This document shows, one piece after another, positions 15,462-23,251 of a stretch of 28,508 bases of DNA. Position 1 is the first letter of the stretch; every line of letters starts with the position of its first letter. A program made the translations under genes and the position numbers. The notes below the pieces were generated by a model, which was not told where the DNA came from, did not search any database, and saw only the letters and a list, made by a program, of their open reading frames with translations. Source of the DNA: Phil1 sp964600045 (GTDB taxonomy: Bacteria > Bacillota > Clostridia > Christensenellales > CAG-138); NCBI GenBank assembly GCA_964600045.1, contig CAZRHS010000018.1, positions 1 through 28,508 of the forward strand. The letters are read 5' to 3'.

Positions 15462-16355
15462 ATGGATTTTAAGCCGATAGACATCTCTATGAAGGCAATG
15501 ATTGAGCGCTACACTTCCGCATGGAAGCTTGAATGCTCGGAATACACTTTTTCAAACATATTAAGCTGGGGCAGCTGCGGCAACATTTTCGTCTATGAGG
15601 ACGGGCAGGCGCTGTATATACTTATCCATTGGTGCGACGGAGAGAGCTATATGTTCGCCCCGCTCACGCTTGACCCGGATTCGGACTATTACCAGACCGC
15701 GCTCGACAAGGCAACGGAATATATGCGCGCGCACGGCATGGAGCCCATATTCAAGGCCATATCCGGCCCCATTAAAACGGCATTTGAGCGCTGCAAGGGT
15801 TATGAGCTTACGGACGACAGGGACAACAGCGATTATGTATACACCATGGAGAGCCTAAGGGATCTTTCCGGTAAAAAGCTGCACGCGAAAAGGAACCACA
15901 TTCATCAGTTCATGGCGGAATACGGCGAGCGGTTTGAATACGTTAAAATAACGCCCGATATGCTTGACGAATGCATTGAAATGTTCAACGAGTGGATGAG
16001 CGAAAAGCCCAAGGACGAAATTGACATACTGGAGCTGAGCGCCATAAAAACGCTTTTAACGCACATGGACTTGCTTGGCATACGCGGCGGCGGAATAAGG
16101 ATAGACGGCCGCCTTGCGGCGTTCACACTTGGCCAGAAGATAGACGACAACATGGCCGTTGTGCATATAGAAAAGGCGGACAACGAGATAGTTGGTCTTT
16201 TCCCGGTTATAAACAACCAGTTTGTGCAGCACGAGCTTACGGACGTTAAGTTCATAAACCGCGAGGAGGACATGGGCATGGAGGGTCTTAGGAAGGCCAA
16301 GCTTTCCTATTTCCCCGCGTACATGATAGATAAATTCGACGGGAGGCCCGTATAA
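15462..16355 (+). CDS. DUF2156 protein (LPG-synthase C-terminal-like acyltransferase fold)
   Basis: 297-aa protein matching the DUF2156 family, which is the aminoacyl-phospholipid synthase (MprF) C-terminal domain and has a doubled GNAT-like fold. It begins with FKPIDISMKAMIERY and includes the segment KLHAKRNHIHQF and the C-terminal VKFINREEDMGMEGLRKAKLSYFP, a pattern shared by stand-alone clostridial members. There is no membrane part, so it is not a full MprF. It probably transfers an acyl or aminoacyl group, but donor and acceptor are unknown. GGAGG (15443-15447) is 14 bases before the ATG, longer than normal, and no better standard start codon lies in between. It overlaps the following GNAT gene by one base (TAATG). 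Confidence 0.82.
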   Translation: MDFKPIDISMKAMIERYTSAWKLECSEYTFSNILSWGSCGNIFVYEDGQALYILIHWCDGESYMFAPLTLDPDSDYYQTALDKATEYMRAHGMEPIFKAISGPIKTAFERCKGYELTDDRDNSDYVYTMESLRDLSGKKLHAKRNHIHQFMAEYGERFEYVKITPDMLDECIEMFNEWMSEKPKDEIDILELSAIKTLLTHMDLLGIRGGGIRIDGRLAAFTLGQKIDDNMAVVHIEKADNEIVGLFPVINNQFVQHELTDVKFINREEDMGMEGLRKAKLSYFPAYMIDKFDGRPV

Positions 16356-17230
16356 TGGAGCTTACCATAAGGCATATTACAAACGATGAATACAGTGAGG
16401 CTCAGCGCCTTTGGGACATTTGCTTTCCCGAGGATGCGTCGGGCTACAGCGATTTTTACTTTGCCCGCCGCACAAAGCCCGAATATGTGCTGGCCGCTTT
16501 TTATGAGGGCCGAATGATAGCCGCGCTGCACGCCGTGCCCTACCCCATAAGCCTTGGCGGGAAGGTTAAGCCCTGCGTAATGATAGCGGGCGTTGCAACG
16601 CTGCCCGAATACAGGCATCACTTTGCCGCGGCAAGGCTTATAGAGGCCTGCCACGAGGAGCAGAGGGCGCTCGGCACGGCCGCCGCAATACTTAAGCCGG
16701 ACGTGAATTTTTATGAGCAGTTTGGCTATATGCCCTTTTCAATGCACGGCGAATACAGCCTGCCCTGGATAGAGGCCGGCATGCCCGCACCCATACACGA
16801 GGCGGAGCCTGAAGAGATGCTGAAAATATACAACGAATTTGCCGAAGGTTACATAGGTACCATGGTCCGCACAAGGGAATACATGGAAATAAGCCTTGAG
16901 GAAGCAAAGGTTTCGGGCGGATACGCCTTTTCAAGCGGAAAGGCATACGCTCTTCTTACGGAAACCGAGTACGGCGCGGATGTATACGAGCTTGTGGGAA
17001 CTGAACCCGAGGGGCTTTTAAGCTCCCTTGCCGAGGAGTTCGGCGCGCTTACGTTTCGCATGCCCGCCGGCGCGTACGTTAATCTGCCGGCCATGCGCAC
17101 GGGCGACATTATGTTTTCCATGATATGCCCGCTTAATGAGGAAAAGCTTCTTGAAGGAACCGGCGCCGCAAGCACAGAAGAGCTTATTTCCGGGGATTTT
17201 CCGCCAATTTGCACGCTTGAGTTCTGCTGA
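16355..17230 (+). CDS. GNAT family N-acetyltransferase
   Basis: 291-aa protein with an N-terminal GNAT domain (about 1-135). The acetyl-CoA-binding region appears as IAGVATLPEYRHHFAAARLIEACHE, where the usual Q/RxxGxG/A loop has the less common form YRHHFAA, followed by LKPDVNFYEQFGYMP, the typical GNAT beta-6/beta-7 region. The C-terminal half (about 140-290) resembles the second domain of Eis-like acetyltransferases. The substrate is unknown. Its ATG overlaps the stop of the DUF2156 gene (TAATG), so translation is coupled and the two acyltransferase-fold proteins are probably made together. Confidence 0.82.
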   Translation: MELTIRHITNDEYSEAQRLWDICFPEDASGYSDFYFARRTKPEYVLAAFYEGRMIAALHAVPYPISLGGKVKPCVMIAGVATLPEYRHHFAAARLIEACHEEQRALGTAAAILKPDVNFYEQFGYMPFSMHGEYSLPWIEAGMPAPIHEAEPEEMLKIYNEFAEGYIGTMVRTREYMEISLEEAKVSGGYAFSSGKAYALLTETEYGADVYELVGTEPEGLLSSLAEEFGALTFRMPAGAYVNLPAMRTGDIMFSMICPLNEEKLLEGTGAASTEELISGDFPPICTLEFC

Positions 17231-17268
17231 AAGATTGTGACATTTTCGGTTTAGGAAAAAGCTTTTTC

Positions 17269-17297
17269 TTGACTGAAATGAACTTGTATTATATAGT
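17269..17297 (+). promoter_or_regulatory. Promoter of yajC
   Basis: TTGACT (17269-17274), a 17-base spacer and TATAGT (17292-17297). It lies in the 145-base gap after the GNAT gene and predicts a start near 17304. Confidence 0.75.
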
Positions 17298-17303
17298 AAA
17301 AGG

Positions 17304-17345
17304 GCGGTATATCAACCGCAATCATTTTATGGCAGCCTTTGGCTG
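17304..17345 (+). promoter_or_regulatory. Two short hairpins in the yajC leader
   Basis: GCGGT (17304-17308) pairs with ACCGC (17315-17319), starting at the predicted transcript 5' end. CAGCC (17333-17337) pairs with GGCTG (17341-17345) across a 3-base loop. The ribosome binding site GGAAGG (17360-17365) lies after both. They may stabilise the mRNA; no known riboswitch class is recognised. Confidence 0.35.
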
Positions 17346-17375
17346 AACACGTTAAAAAAGGAAGGTTCTACAATA

Positions 17376-17717
17376 ATGTCCCAAGATGCATCCGGAGTCC
17401 TCAGTTCAATCGGCAGTTTCTTCACGAGCGGCAGCGGCTTCATCATTATTATGATGATCGTACTGCTGTTGGTCATGATCATACCGCAGCGCAAGCGCGA
17501 CAAAAAGGTTAAAGACATGCTCGCCGCTATAAAGGTTGGCGACCGTGTTCGCACCATTGGCGGCATTTACGGCACCGTTACCAGTATTAAAGACGATATA
17601 ATCACCGTTTCCGTCGGCCCTGACAAGGCCCGCCTTGTATTCGCCCGCGGCGCCATTGCGAACGTTGAAGACGTTGCCGTGGAAAACACCATGGAAGAAG
17701 CGAACAGTAAAAAATAA
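17376..17717 (+). CDS. yajC: Preprotein translocase subunit YajC
   Basis: 113-aa single-pass membrane protein, the normal size for YajC, the small auxiliary subunit associated with SecDF and the Sec translocon. One hydrophobic helix (about 20-39, FIIIMMIVLLLVMIIPQRKR) is followed by the conserved cytoplasmic domain with VKDMLAAIKVGDRVRTIGGIYGTVTSI. GGAAGG 10 bases before ATG 17376 supports the start. The gene is monocistronic here; secD and secF, common neighbours elsewhere, are absent. It has its own promoter and terminator. Confidence 0.95.
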   Translation: MSQDASGVLSSIGSFFTSGSGFIIIMMIVLLLVMIIPQRKRDKKVKDMLAAIKVGDRVRTIGGIYGTVTSIKDDIITVSVGPDKARLVFARGAIANVEDVAVENTMEEANSKK

Positions 17718-17731
17718 GTTATAAAGTCACT

Positions 17732-17768
17732 AAGAGCCGTGCTTTAATCAGCGCGGCTCTTTTATTTT
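17732..17768 (+). terminator. Intrinsic terminator of yajC
   Basis: AAGAGCCGTGCT (17732-17743) pairs with AGCGCGGCTCTT (17750-17761), a 12-bp stem with one G-U pair, followed by TTTATTTT. On the minus strand the stem has a C-A mismatch and a poor T-tract, so it acts mainly for yajC rather than for the convergent dusB. Confidence 0.85.
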
Positions 17769-17777
17769 GCCTCTTTT

Positions 17778-18770
17778 TCAATTCTCCCCATCTCTCGTGG
17801 CTTCAAGGTATTCGTTAAGCAGTTCTTTAAGCTCATCAAGGCTTGATATGCCGTTTACCCGTCCCCTTAAGGCGGCGCTTGAGCGCATGCCCGAAAGGTA
17901 CCACGATACGTGCTTGCGCATTTCTATTATGGCGCGGCTGCCCCGCGTTTTTGTAAGGCGTTCCGCGTGCTCTATGGCGGCGGTTATGCGCATCTCCCGC
18001 GTTGGGGCGGAGTATTTCTCCCCGCGAAGGGCTGATTGTATTTCCCGGAAAATAAACGGATTGCCCTCCGCTCCGCGCGCGACCATAACCCCGTCGCAGC
18101 CCGTATATTTAAGCATATCCACGGCATTTTGGCCCGAGAATATATCTCCGTTGCCTATTACGGGTATTTTTACGCTTGCCTTTATTTGGGCTATTATGTC
18201 CCAATCGGCCGTGCCGCTGTACATCTGCGCCTTTGTTCTGCCGTGCACCGTTATAAGCTTAGCCCCGCTCTGCTCCGCCATTTTGGCAAAGCTTACGGCG
18301 TTTATATGCTCATCGTCCCAGCCCTTGCGGAACTTTACCGTAACGGGCAATTTGCTTTTCTTAACCGCGGCCTCTATTATTTTCCCGGCAAGCGCTTCGT
18401 TTTTCATAAGGGCGCTGCCCTCTCCGTTTGAAACAATCTTATGCGCAGGGCACCCCATGTTTATGTCTATAAGCCTAAGCGCGCTTTTTTCCTGGCTCAG
18501 GCTCTCCGCCGCTGTTGCCACCATATCCGGCTCAGCCCCGAAAAGCTGCACTCCGTAGCCCCGCTCAAGCTCCGCGTCCGACGCGTCAAGCAGATTGGAG
18601 GTATTCTTGTTATTATAATGCAGTCCCTTCGCGCTTACCATTTCGGTATACGAAAAATCCGCCCCCATCTCGCGGCATATACCGCGAAAGGCCGCGTCCG
18701 TAACGCCGGCCATGGGAGCGAGCAGCACGGGCGTATCCGTGCCGAACAGATTTTTTAATATTTCACTCAT
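17778..18770 (-). CDS. dusB: tRNA-dihydrouridine synthase, DusB-like
   Basis: 330-aa FMN-dependent tRNA-dihydrouridine synthase that reduces uridines in the tRNA D-loop. Motifs are the N-terminal LLAPMAGVTDAAFR, the active-site motif DINMGCPAHKI with catalytic Cys107, FMN-contact VKFRKGWDD (Lys146), HGRTKAQMYSG, and VIGNGDIFS with DGVMVARGA near the end of the TIM barrel. A helical C-terminal domain follows. Length fits the DusB group, common in Bacillota. The ATG lies 2 bases after the stop of the upstream gene and has no strong ribosome binding site of its own, implying translational coupling to that membrane-anchored protein. Confidence 0.95.
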   Translation of the reverse strand: MSEILKNLFGTDTPVLLAPMAGVTDAAFRGICREMGADFSYTEMVSAKGLHYNNKNTSNLLDASDAELERGYGVQLFGAEPDMVATAAESLSQEKSALRLIDINMGCPAHKIVSNGEGSALMKNEALAGKIIEAAVKKSKLPVTVKFRKGWDDEHINAVSFAKMAEQSGAKLITVHGRTKAQMYSGTADWDIIAQIKASVKIPVIGNGDIFSGQNAVDMLKYTGCDGVMVARGAEGNPFIFREIQSALRGEKYSAPTREMRITAAIEHAERLTKTRGSRAIIEMRKHVSWYLSGMRSSAALRGRVNGISSLDELKELLNEYLEATRDGEN

Positions 18771-18772
18771 GC

Positions 18773-19351
18773 TTATTCGGAATCGTCCTGCAGCAGGCTC
18801 ATATCCGGCGTGGGCTTAACCTCTGTTTCCGGATTGCGCTGAAGAAGAGTTATGCTGTTTATGTACCAGCGTGAGCCCTCGCGCTTGAATACTATCTGGT
18901 ATCTTCCCGCTTCCCATTCGGGCAGCTCGGCAGTCTCGGTGCTGTCCTCCGCGCTGTTGCTGGCGGCATTTATGGCGGCAAGGCGCGCGTCCACCGTCAT
19001 GCTGGCGCGCTTACTCCAGGGAAGTACGGATATGCCCTTAACGTCCACGCGGTAATCATAGCTTGCAACGGTAAAGTCCGCGTATTTGCCGCTTTCAATC
19101 TCGCTGTCGTTATTCAAATATTCTTCGGTAAAATACGGCGTAAGGTCAACGCTGCTGCCCGCCTGGCCGTATGTTATAATGGCCTCCGCGCGCTTTTCAA
19201 GCCCTTCCGTAGCCAGTATGTACAGGTTGCTCACATGAAGTCCCTCTATGAACACGCCAAGGCACAGCGCCACTATAGCCGCCGTGATTATCAGCGTTCT
19301 TAACACATACCATATCGAGCGTTTGGCTATGCCGTAGCTGTTTCTTGCCAT
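18773..19351 (-). CDS. Membrane-anchored extracytoplasmic protein of unknown function
   Basis: 192-aa protein I do not recognise. A basic N-terminus (MARNSYGIAKR) precedes one hydrophobic helix (about 17-38), so the remainder (about 40-192) should lie outside the membrane as an N-terminally anchored domain. That domain contains PYFTEEYL and alternating beta-like segments (YADFTVASYDYRVDVKGISVLPW, RYQIVFKREGSRWYINSITLL), which could form an NTF2-like or small beta-rich fold, but this is only a guess. The C-terminal 18 residues are acidic and Pro-rich. AAAGGAGGG 7 bases upstream supports the start. It forms a coupled operon with dusB. Confidence 0.8.
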   Translation of the reverse strand: MARNSYGIAKRSIWYVLRTLIITAAIVALCLGVFIEGLHVSNLYILATEGLEKRAEAIITYGQAGSSVDLTPYFTEEYLNNDSEIESGKYADFTVASYDYRVDVKGISVLPWSKRASMTVDARLAAINAASNSAEDSTETAELPEWEAGRYQIVFKREGSRWYINSITLLQRNPETEVKPTPDMSLLQDDSE

Positions 19352-19384
19352 AAAACGCCCTCCTTTTTAATCAAATACATAATA

Positions 19385-19413
19385 AATATACCATAGTGCG
19401 GCCGCTTATGCAA
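19385..19413 (-). promoter_or_regulatory. Promoter of the unknown protein-dusB operon
   Basis: On the minus strand, TTGCAT (19413-19408), a 17-base spacer and TATATT (19390-19385). It is divergent from the Na+/Pi symporter promoter 35 bases away. The 176-base intergenic region 19352-19527 holds only these two promoters as far as I can see. Confidence 0.6.
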
Positions 19414-19447
19414 TGAACGCACTGTGAATGTTTCGTCGCTGGCCGTA

Positions 19448-19475
19448 TTGCGTTTAACGAATGTTCTGCTATAAT
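19448..19475 (+). promoter_or_regulatory. Extended -10 promoter of the Na+/Pi symporter gene
   Basis: TTGCGT (19448-19453), a 16-base spacer and consensus TATAAT (19470-19475) preceded by TG at 19467-19468. No obvious Pho-box direct repeats are visible next to it. Confidence 0.65.
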
Positions 19476-19527
19476 ATAAATATAAGTTATATGGGTATTA
19501 CAAAAATCGCAGGGAGATTTCAGTTTC

Positions 19528-21300
19528 ATGGATATATTTTCCGTAATTTCGTTATTAGGCGGCCTGGCCCTTTTTTTATACGGCATGAACGCGATGAGCG
19601 CGGGGCTTGAAAAGCTATCGGGCAGCAAGCTGCAGTCCACATTGCAGAAGATGACCGCGCACACATCCACAAGCCTTATTTTCGGCGCGGCCATAACAAT
19701 AGCCATTCAGTCCTCCTCGGCACTCACCGTTATGCTTGTAGGCCTTGTAAACAGCGGCTTAATGCAGCTTGAGCAGACCGTAAGCGTAATACTCGGCGGC
19801 AATATAGGCACAACCCTCACCGCATGGATACTCTCCCTTTCGGGTCTGAGTGGAGAAAGCATATTCATTCAGCTTTTGAAGCCGGAGAATTTTTCGCCCA
19901 TAGTGGCGCTTATCGGCGTTATAATGATGATGGCCTGCAGCACGCAAAAGAAAAAGGATATAGGCGGCGTGTTTGTGGGCTTTGCTATTCTTATGTACGG
20001 CATGACGCTTATGTCTGCTTCTGTGGCTCCGCTTGCGGATATGCCTGAATTTACGGGCATACTTACCGCGTTTAACAATCCCTTCTTAGGCGTGCTTGTG
20101 GGCCTTGTGTTCACGGGCATAATTCAAAGCAGCGCCGCAAGCGTTGGCATTTTGCAGGCGCTCTCCCTTACTGGCTGCGTAACTTACGGCATGGCCATTC
20201 CGCTTGTAATGGGCCTTAATATAGGCACCTGCGCCACGGCCCTTCTTTCAAGCATAGGCACAACCAAAAACGCCCGCAGGGTTGCCATTGTTCACATTAC
20301 CGGCAAAACAATAGGCACCATATTCTGCATGATAGTATTCTATGGGCTTAACGCAATAATAGGCTTTGACTTTATAAACAATCCCCTCTCGGCGGGCGAG
20401 GTTGCCCTTTGCCACACCATATTCAACGTTATAACAACAATTGTTCTTCTGCCCATAAGACCCGTGCTTATCAAAATATCGCACTTTGTGGTTCGCGGCG
20501 ATGATGAAAGCAAGGCGGACGTATTCCTTGATGAAAGGCTTTTGCTTACGCCCGGCCCCGCCGTGCACGAAAGCTGCAGCATGGCCGTTCGCATGAGCGA
20601 GATTGCCCGCTCCTGCGTGCTTAACGCAATGGATCTTATGCTTCACTTTGATACCGAAAAATCCGCCAAGGTAAAAACGCAGGAAAGTGAGCTTGATACA
20701 TACGAAGATAAGCTCGGCAGTTTCCTTGTTAAGCTTTCCGCCGCCGCGCTGAGCGATTCGGACAGCGCCTCCGTATCAAAGCTTTTGCATTGCATAAACG
20801 ATTTTGAGCGCATAGGCGACCACGCCCTGAACATACGCCAAAGCGCAAAGGAAATGCGGGAAAAGAGCCTGGCGTTCTCCGAGCACGCAAGGGAAGAGAT
20901 AAACATTCTTTTCTCCGCCCTTAATGAAATACTGGGCCTTGCCATGGATGCTTTCGCCAATGACGATCTTGATAAGGCCGCCAGAGTTGAGCCGCTTGAG
21001 CAGGTTATAGACGTGCTTATTGCCCAGATAAAGCGCAAGCACATAGAAAGGCTGCAATCCGGCCGCTGCACGATAGAGCTGGGCTTTATATTGAACGACC
21101 TTCTTAACAACTGCGAGCGCATAAGCGACCACTGCTCAAACATTGCCGTTTGCGTAACCGAGGTTGACCGCGGCGAATTCGATACGCACGAATACCTGAA
21201 CACCGTAAAGAGCGGCAACGACGAGCGCTACAAGGTCGACTTTGCCAACTACGCCAAAAAATACGAGCTTAAATACGCCACCCCCTCGGCGCATAAATAA
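19528..21300 (+). CDS. Na+/phosphate cotransporter with PhoU-like C-terminal domain
   Basis: 590-aa NptA/type II Na+/Pi cotransporter family (PNaS) protein. The first about 320 residues hold two inverted membrane repeats, each with the family signature QSSS/A: QSSSALTVMLVG at 61-72 and QSSAASVGILQ at 200-210, and the matching GGNIGTTLTA (90-99) and GLNIGTCATA motifs. From about 345 a soluble alpha-helical domain follows with PhoU-like repeats (CINDFERIGDHALNI and LLNNCERISDHCSNI, each carrying the ExxxD metal motif). The protein imports phosphate with sodium, and the PhoU-like tail probably regulates it. GGGAGA about 11 bases upstream supports ATG 19528. Monocistronic. Confidence 0.93.
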   Translation: MDIFSVISLLGGLALFLYGMNAMSAGLEKLSGSKLQSTLQKMTAHTSTSLIFGAAITIAIQSSSALTVMLVGLVNSGLMQLEQTVSVILGGNIGTTLTAWILSLSGLSGESIFIQLLKPENFSPIVALIGVIMMMACSTQKKKDIGGVFVGFAILMYGMTLMSASVAPLADMPEFTGILTAFNNPFLGVLVGLVFTGIIQSSAASVGILQALSLTGCVTYGMAIPLVMGLNIGTCATALLSSIGTTKNARRVAIVHITGKTIGTIFCMIVFYGLNAIIGFDFINNPLSAGEVALCHTIFNVITTIVLLPIRPVLIKISHFVVRGDDESKADVFLDERLLLTPGPAVHESCSMAVRMSEIARSCVLNAMDLMLHFDTEKSAKVKTQESELDTYEDKLGSFLVKLSAAALSDSDSASVSKLLHCINDFERIGDHALNIRQSAKEMREKSLAFSEHAREEINILFSALNEILGLAMDAFANDDLDKAARVEPLEQVIDVLIAQIKRKHIERLQSGRCTIELGFILNDLLNNCERISDHCSNIAVCVTEVDRGEFDTHEYLNTVKSGNDERYKVDFANYAKKYELKYATPSAHK

Positions 21301-21315
21301 AATTACGGATAAACC

Positions 21316-21343
21316 AAAAGCGACCGCGAGGGTCGCTTTTTTT
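21316..21343. terminator. Bidirectional terminator between the Na+/Pi symporter and murK
   Basis: AAAAGCGACC (21316-21325) and GGTCGCTTTT (21331-21340) form a 10-bp stem with a 5-base loop, then TTT. On the minus strand the stem ends in TTTT, followed by GGTTT. It separates two convergent genes. Confidence 0.8.
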
Positions 21344-21389
21344 GATGCTAATATCACTTTTCAAATTAGCAAGAAAGTAAACCGCAGAT

Positions 21390-22268
21390 TTAATCTTTTT
21401 CCCTGCTCCAGGCGTACTCTGCCGCGCCGAGGGCCGCGTTTTTTGCGGATTTGAAGCAAGTAACATCCGGGAAGCGGGCAAGTATTGCCTTTTCGCTCAA
21501 AGCATAAAGGGTGGGGCTGTTCAGAACGGTGCTGCCGGTAAACGCCACGCGGGGGTTTGTCAGCTTAAGGGTATTTATAACGGCCGCCGCCATGTCGGCA
21601 AGCTCGCGGGCGGCAGTGTTCATTATGTCAACAGCCGCTTTATCATCACAAAGCTTATCCGTAAGCGGGGCAAGCGCCGCAATGTCGCTCTTCGGGCAGG
21701 AGGTGTAGCGCGCGGTTATGGCCGCTATGTCGTTAGTGCCGCACTCATTAAAGAGCGCTTCGCTAAGCTTGGTCTTCTCTCCCCTGCCGTCGCTTGCGCG
21801 AACAACGGCCCTGAGTATATCCCGCCCTATGGCGTAGCCGCTGCCGCCGTCGTCAAATACGTTTCCGCGTCCGCCGCTTCGCGCGGTTATGCCGCGGTTT
21901 TGCCCGTAGCACACGCTTCCGGTGCCGGATATCACAATAACCCCGCTCTCTTCGCCGTGGGCCGTATACAGGGCATTTTCGCCGTCCGTGCGGACATATA
22001 TGCTCCCATGGAATACGGTTTTAAGCGCGCTCTCAACCTGCCGCGCCTTTGTTTTGTCCCCGGCTCCGGCGCAGGCGGCGCATATCGCAAGGCAGTTTTC
22101 GTTTATATATTGCTTAAGCTCCTCCGCTATGTTCGCGGGGCTTTCGGGGTAGCTTACCGGGTTAAGCGCGCCCAGGCGGGCGGTTTTAATTATTTTTCCC
22201 TCTTTTGAAAGCAGTACGGCCTCCGTTTTGGTTCCGCCGCCGTCCAAGCCTATTGTGTAATAAGCCAT
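21390..22268 (-). CDS. murK: BadF-family amino-sugar kinase, MurK-like (MurNAc/GlcNAc kinase)
   Basis: 292-aa ASKHA-fold kinase of the BadF/BadG/BcrA/BcrD group. The N-terminal phosphate-1 loop is YTIGLDGGGTKTEAVL. The adenosine/phosphate-2 region VIVISGTGSVCYGQN, the metal/sugar segment GGRGNVFDDGGSGYAIGRD and the C-terminal VAFTGSTVL follow in family order. Length matches the clostridial MurK type, which phosphorylates MurNAc and GlcNAc at position 6. Its position directly after murQ and nagZ favours that role: MurNAc-6-phosphate would feed MurQ. It overlaps nagZ by 19 bases and has GGAG about 9 bases upstream. The gene symbol rests on operon context; a plain GlcNAc kinase is the alternative. 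Confidence 0.85.
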   Translation of the reverse strand: MAYYTIGLDGGGTKTEAVLLSKEGKIIKTARLGALNPVSYPESPANIAEELKQYINENCLAICAACAGAGDKTKARQVESALKTVFHGSIYVRTDGENALYTAHGEESGVIVISGTGSVCYGQNRGITARSGGRGNVFDDGGSGYAIGRDILRAVVRASDGRGEKTKLSEALFNECGTNDIAAITARYTSCPKSDIAALAPLTDKLCDDKAAVDIMNTAARELADMAAAVINTLKLTNPRVAFTGSTVLNSPTLYALSEKAILARFPDVTCFKSAKNAALGAAEYAWSREKD

Positions 22269-23251
22269 TTTTTGTTCTCCGCTATGCGCCTAAGCGCGGC
22301 ATTGTGGTTTTCGGTATTCAGTTTGCCCTCTTCAAGGGCTTTGCCTATAAGCTCCGCCGCACGCGCGGCCTCCGCATTGTTGTGGCTTATAAGGGGCATG
22401 TCCACTCCGGCGTTCGCCGCAAGCACCGCCGCCTCCGCCGCGCCGTAGCGCGAGGCTATAGCGCCCATTTCAAGGCAATCGGTAATTATCATGCCGTCAT
22501 AGCCAAGCTTTTCCCTTAATAATGAGCCTATGACAGCGGGCGAAAGCGTGCCTGGGTATTGCGTATCGAGCGCGGGGAACATAATATGCGTTGTCATAAT
22601 GCTTTTCACTCCCGCGGAAATAGCCGCCTTGAACGGCACAAGCGGACCCATCTCAAGCTCCTCCATGCTTAATGCTATTGTGGGCAATGCCTTATGGGAG
22701 TCAACGGTTGTTCCGCCGTGGCCCGGAAAATGCTTTGCGCAGGCCAGCACGCCCGCGGCCTGTATGCCCAGGGCCATCTTTACGCCGAACGCGGACACGG
22801 TTTCACTATCCTTGCCAAAGCTTCTTGTGCCTATTGCGGCGTTGCCCTCTTCGCATTCTATATCCAATACGGGGGCAAGGTCGTAATTAAGCCCCATTTC
22901 AAGCATTGCTTCGCCTATTCTTTTGCCGGTTCTGAAGGCAAGCTCCTCATCACCTGTTTGGGCAATTTCCCTTGCGCTCGGCGTTTCTATAACGCCCTTT
23001 GGCAGCCGCTGCACGCGCCCGCCCTCCTGATCCGCGCTTATAAGGGGCATACAGCCTGTTTCGCTCAAAGCTATATCCTTAAGCTCCTTGCAAAGCGATT
23101 TAAGCTGGTTGGGGGATTCAATATTGTTTGAAAACAGAATAAAATTGCCTATCTTCTGCTTTTTTACGGCGTTTATAATATCGCGGTCGAGCTTTGTGCC
23201 CTTAAACCCGGTCATTATCCTTTGGCCGGCCTGTATCAAATATTCGTTCAT
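22250..23251 (-). CDS. nagZ: Beta-N-acetylglucosaminidase NagZ (GH3)
   Basis: 333-aa single-domain glycoside hydrolase family 3 enzyme, the short NagZ type. It removes GlcNAc from GlcNAc-MurNAc (peptide) fragments. Visible motifs are SADQEGGRVQRLP (72-84), the catalytic KHFPGHGGTTVDSH loop with the Asp184-His186 acid/base dyad, and the nucleophile region IITDCLEMGAI with Asp258. The loop has GG where many NagZ proteins have GD, a mild change. There is no signal peptide (start MNEYLIQAGQRIMTGFKG), so the enzyme should be cytoplasmic, unlike the exported B. subtilis NagZ. Its ATG overlaps the murQ stop as ATGA, with AGGGGGA just upstream, so translation is coupled. Confidence 0.92.
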   Translation of the reverse strand: MNEYLIQAGQRIMTGFKGTKLDRDIINAVKKQKIGNFILFSNNIESPNQLKSLCKELKDIALSETGCMPLISADQEGGRVQRLPKGVIETPSAREIAQTGDEELAFRTGKRIGEAMLEMGLNYDLAPVLDIECEEGNAAIGTRSFGKDSETVSAFGVKMALGIQAAGVLACAKHFPGHGGTTVDSHKALPTIALSMEELEMGPLVPFKAAISAGVKSIMTTHIMFPALDTQYPGTLSPAVIGSLLREKLGYDGMIITDCLEMGAIASRYGAAEAAVLAANAGVDMPLISHNNAEAARAAELIGKALEEGKLNTENHNAALRRIAENKKWLITQ

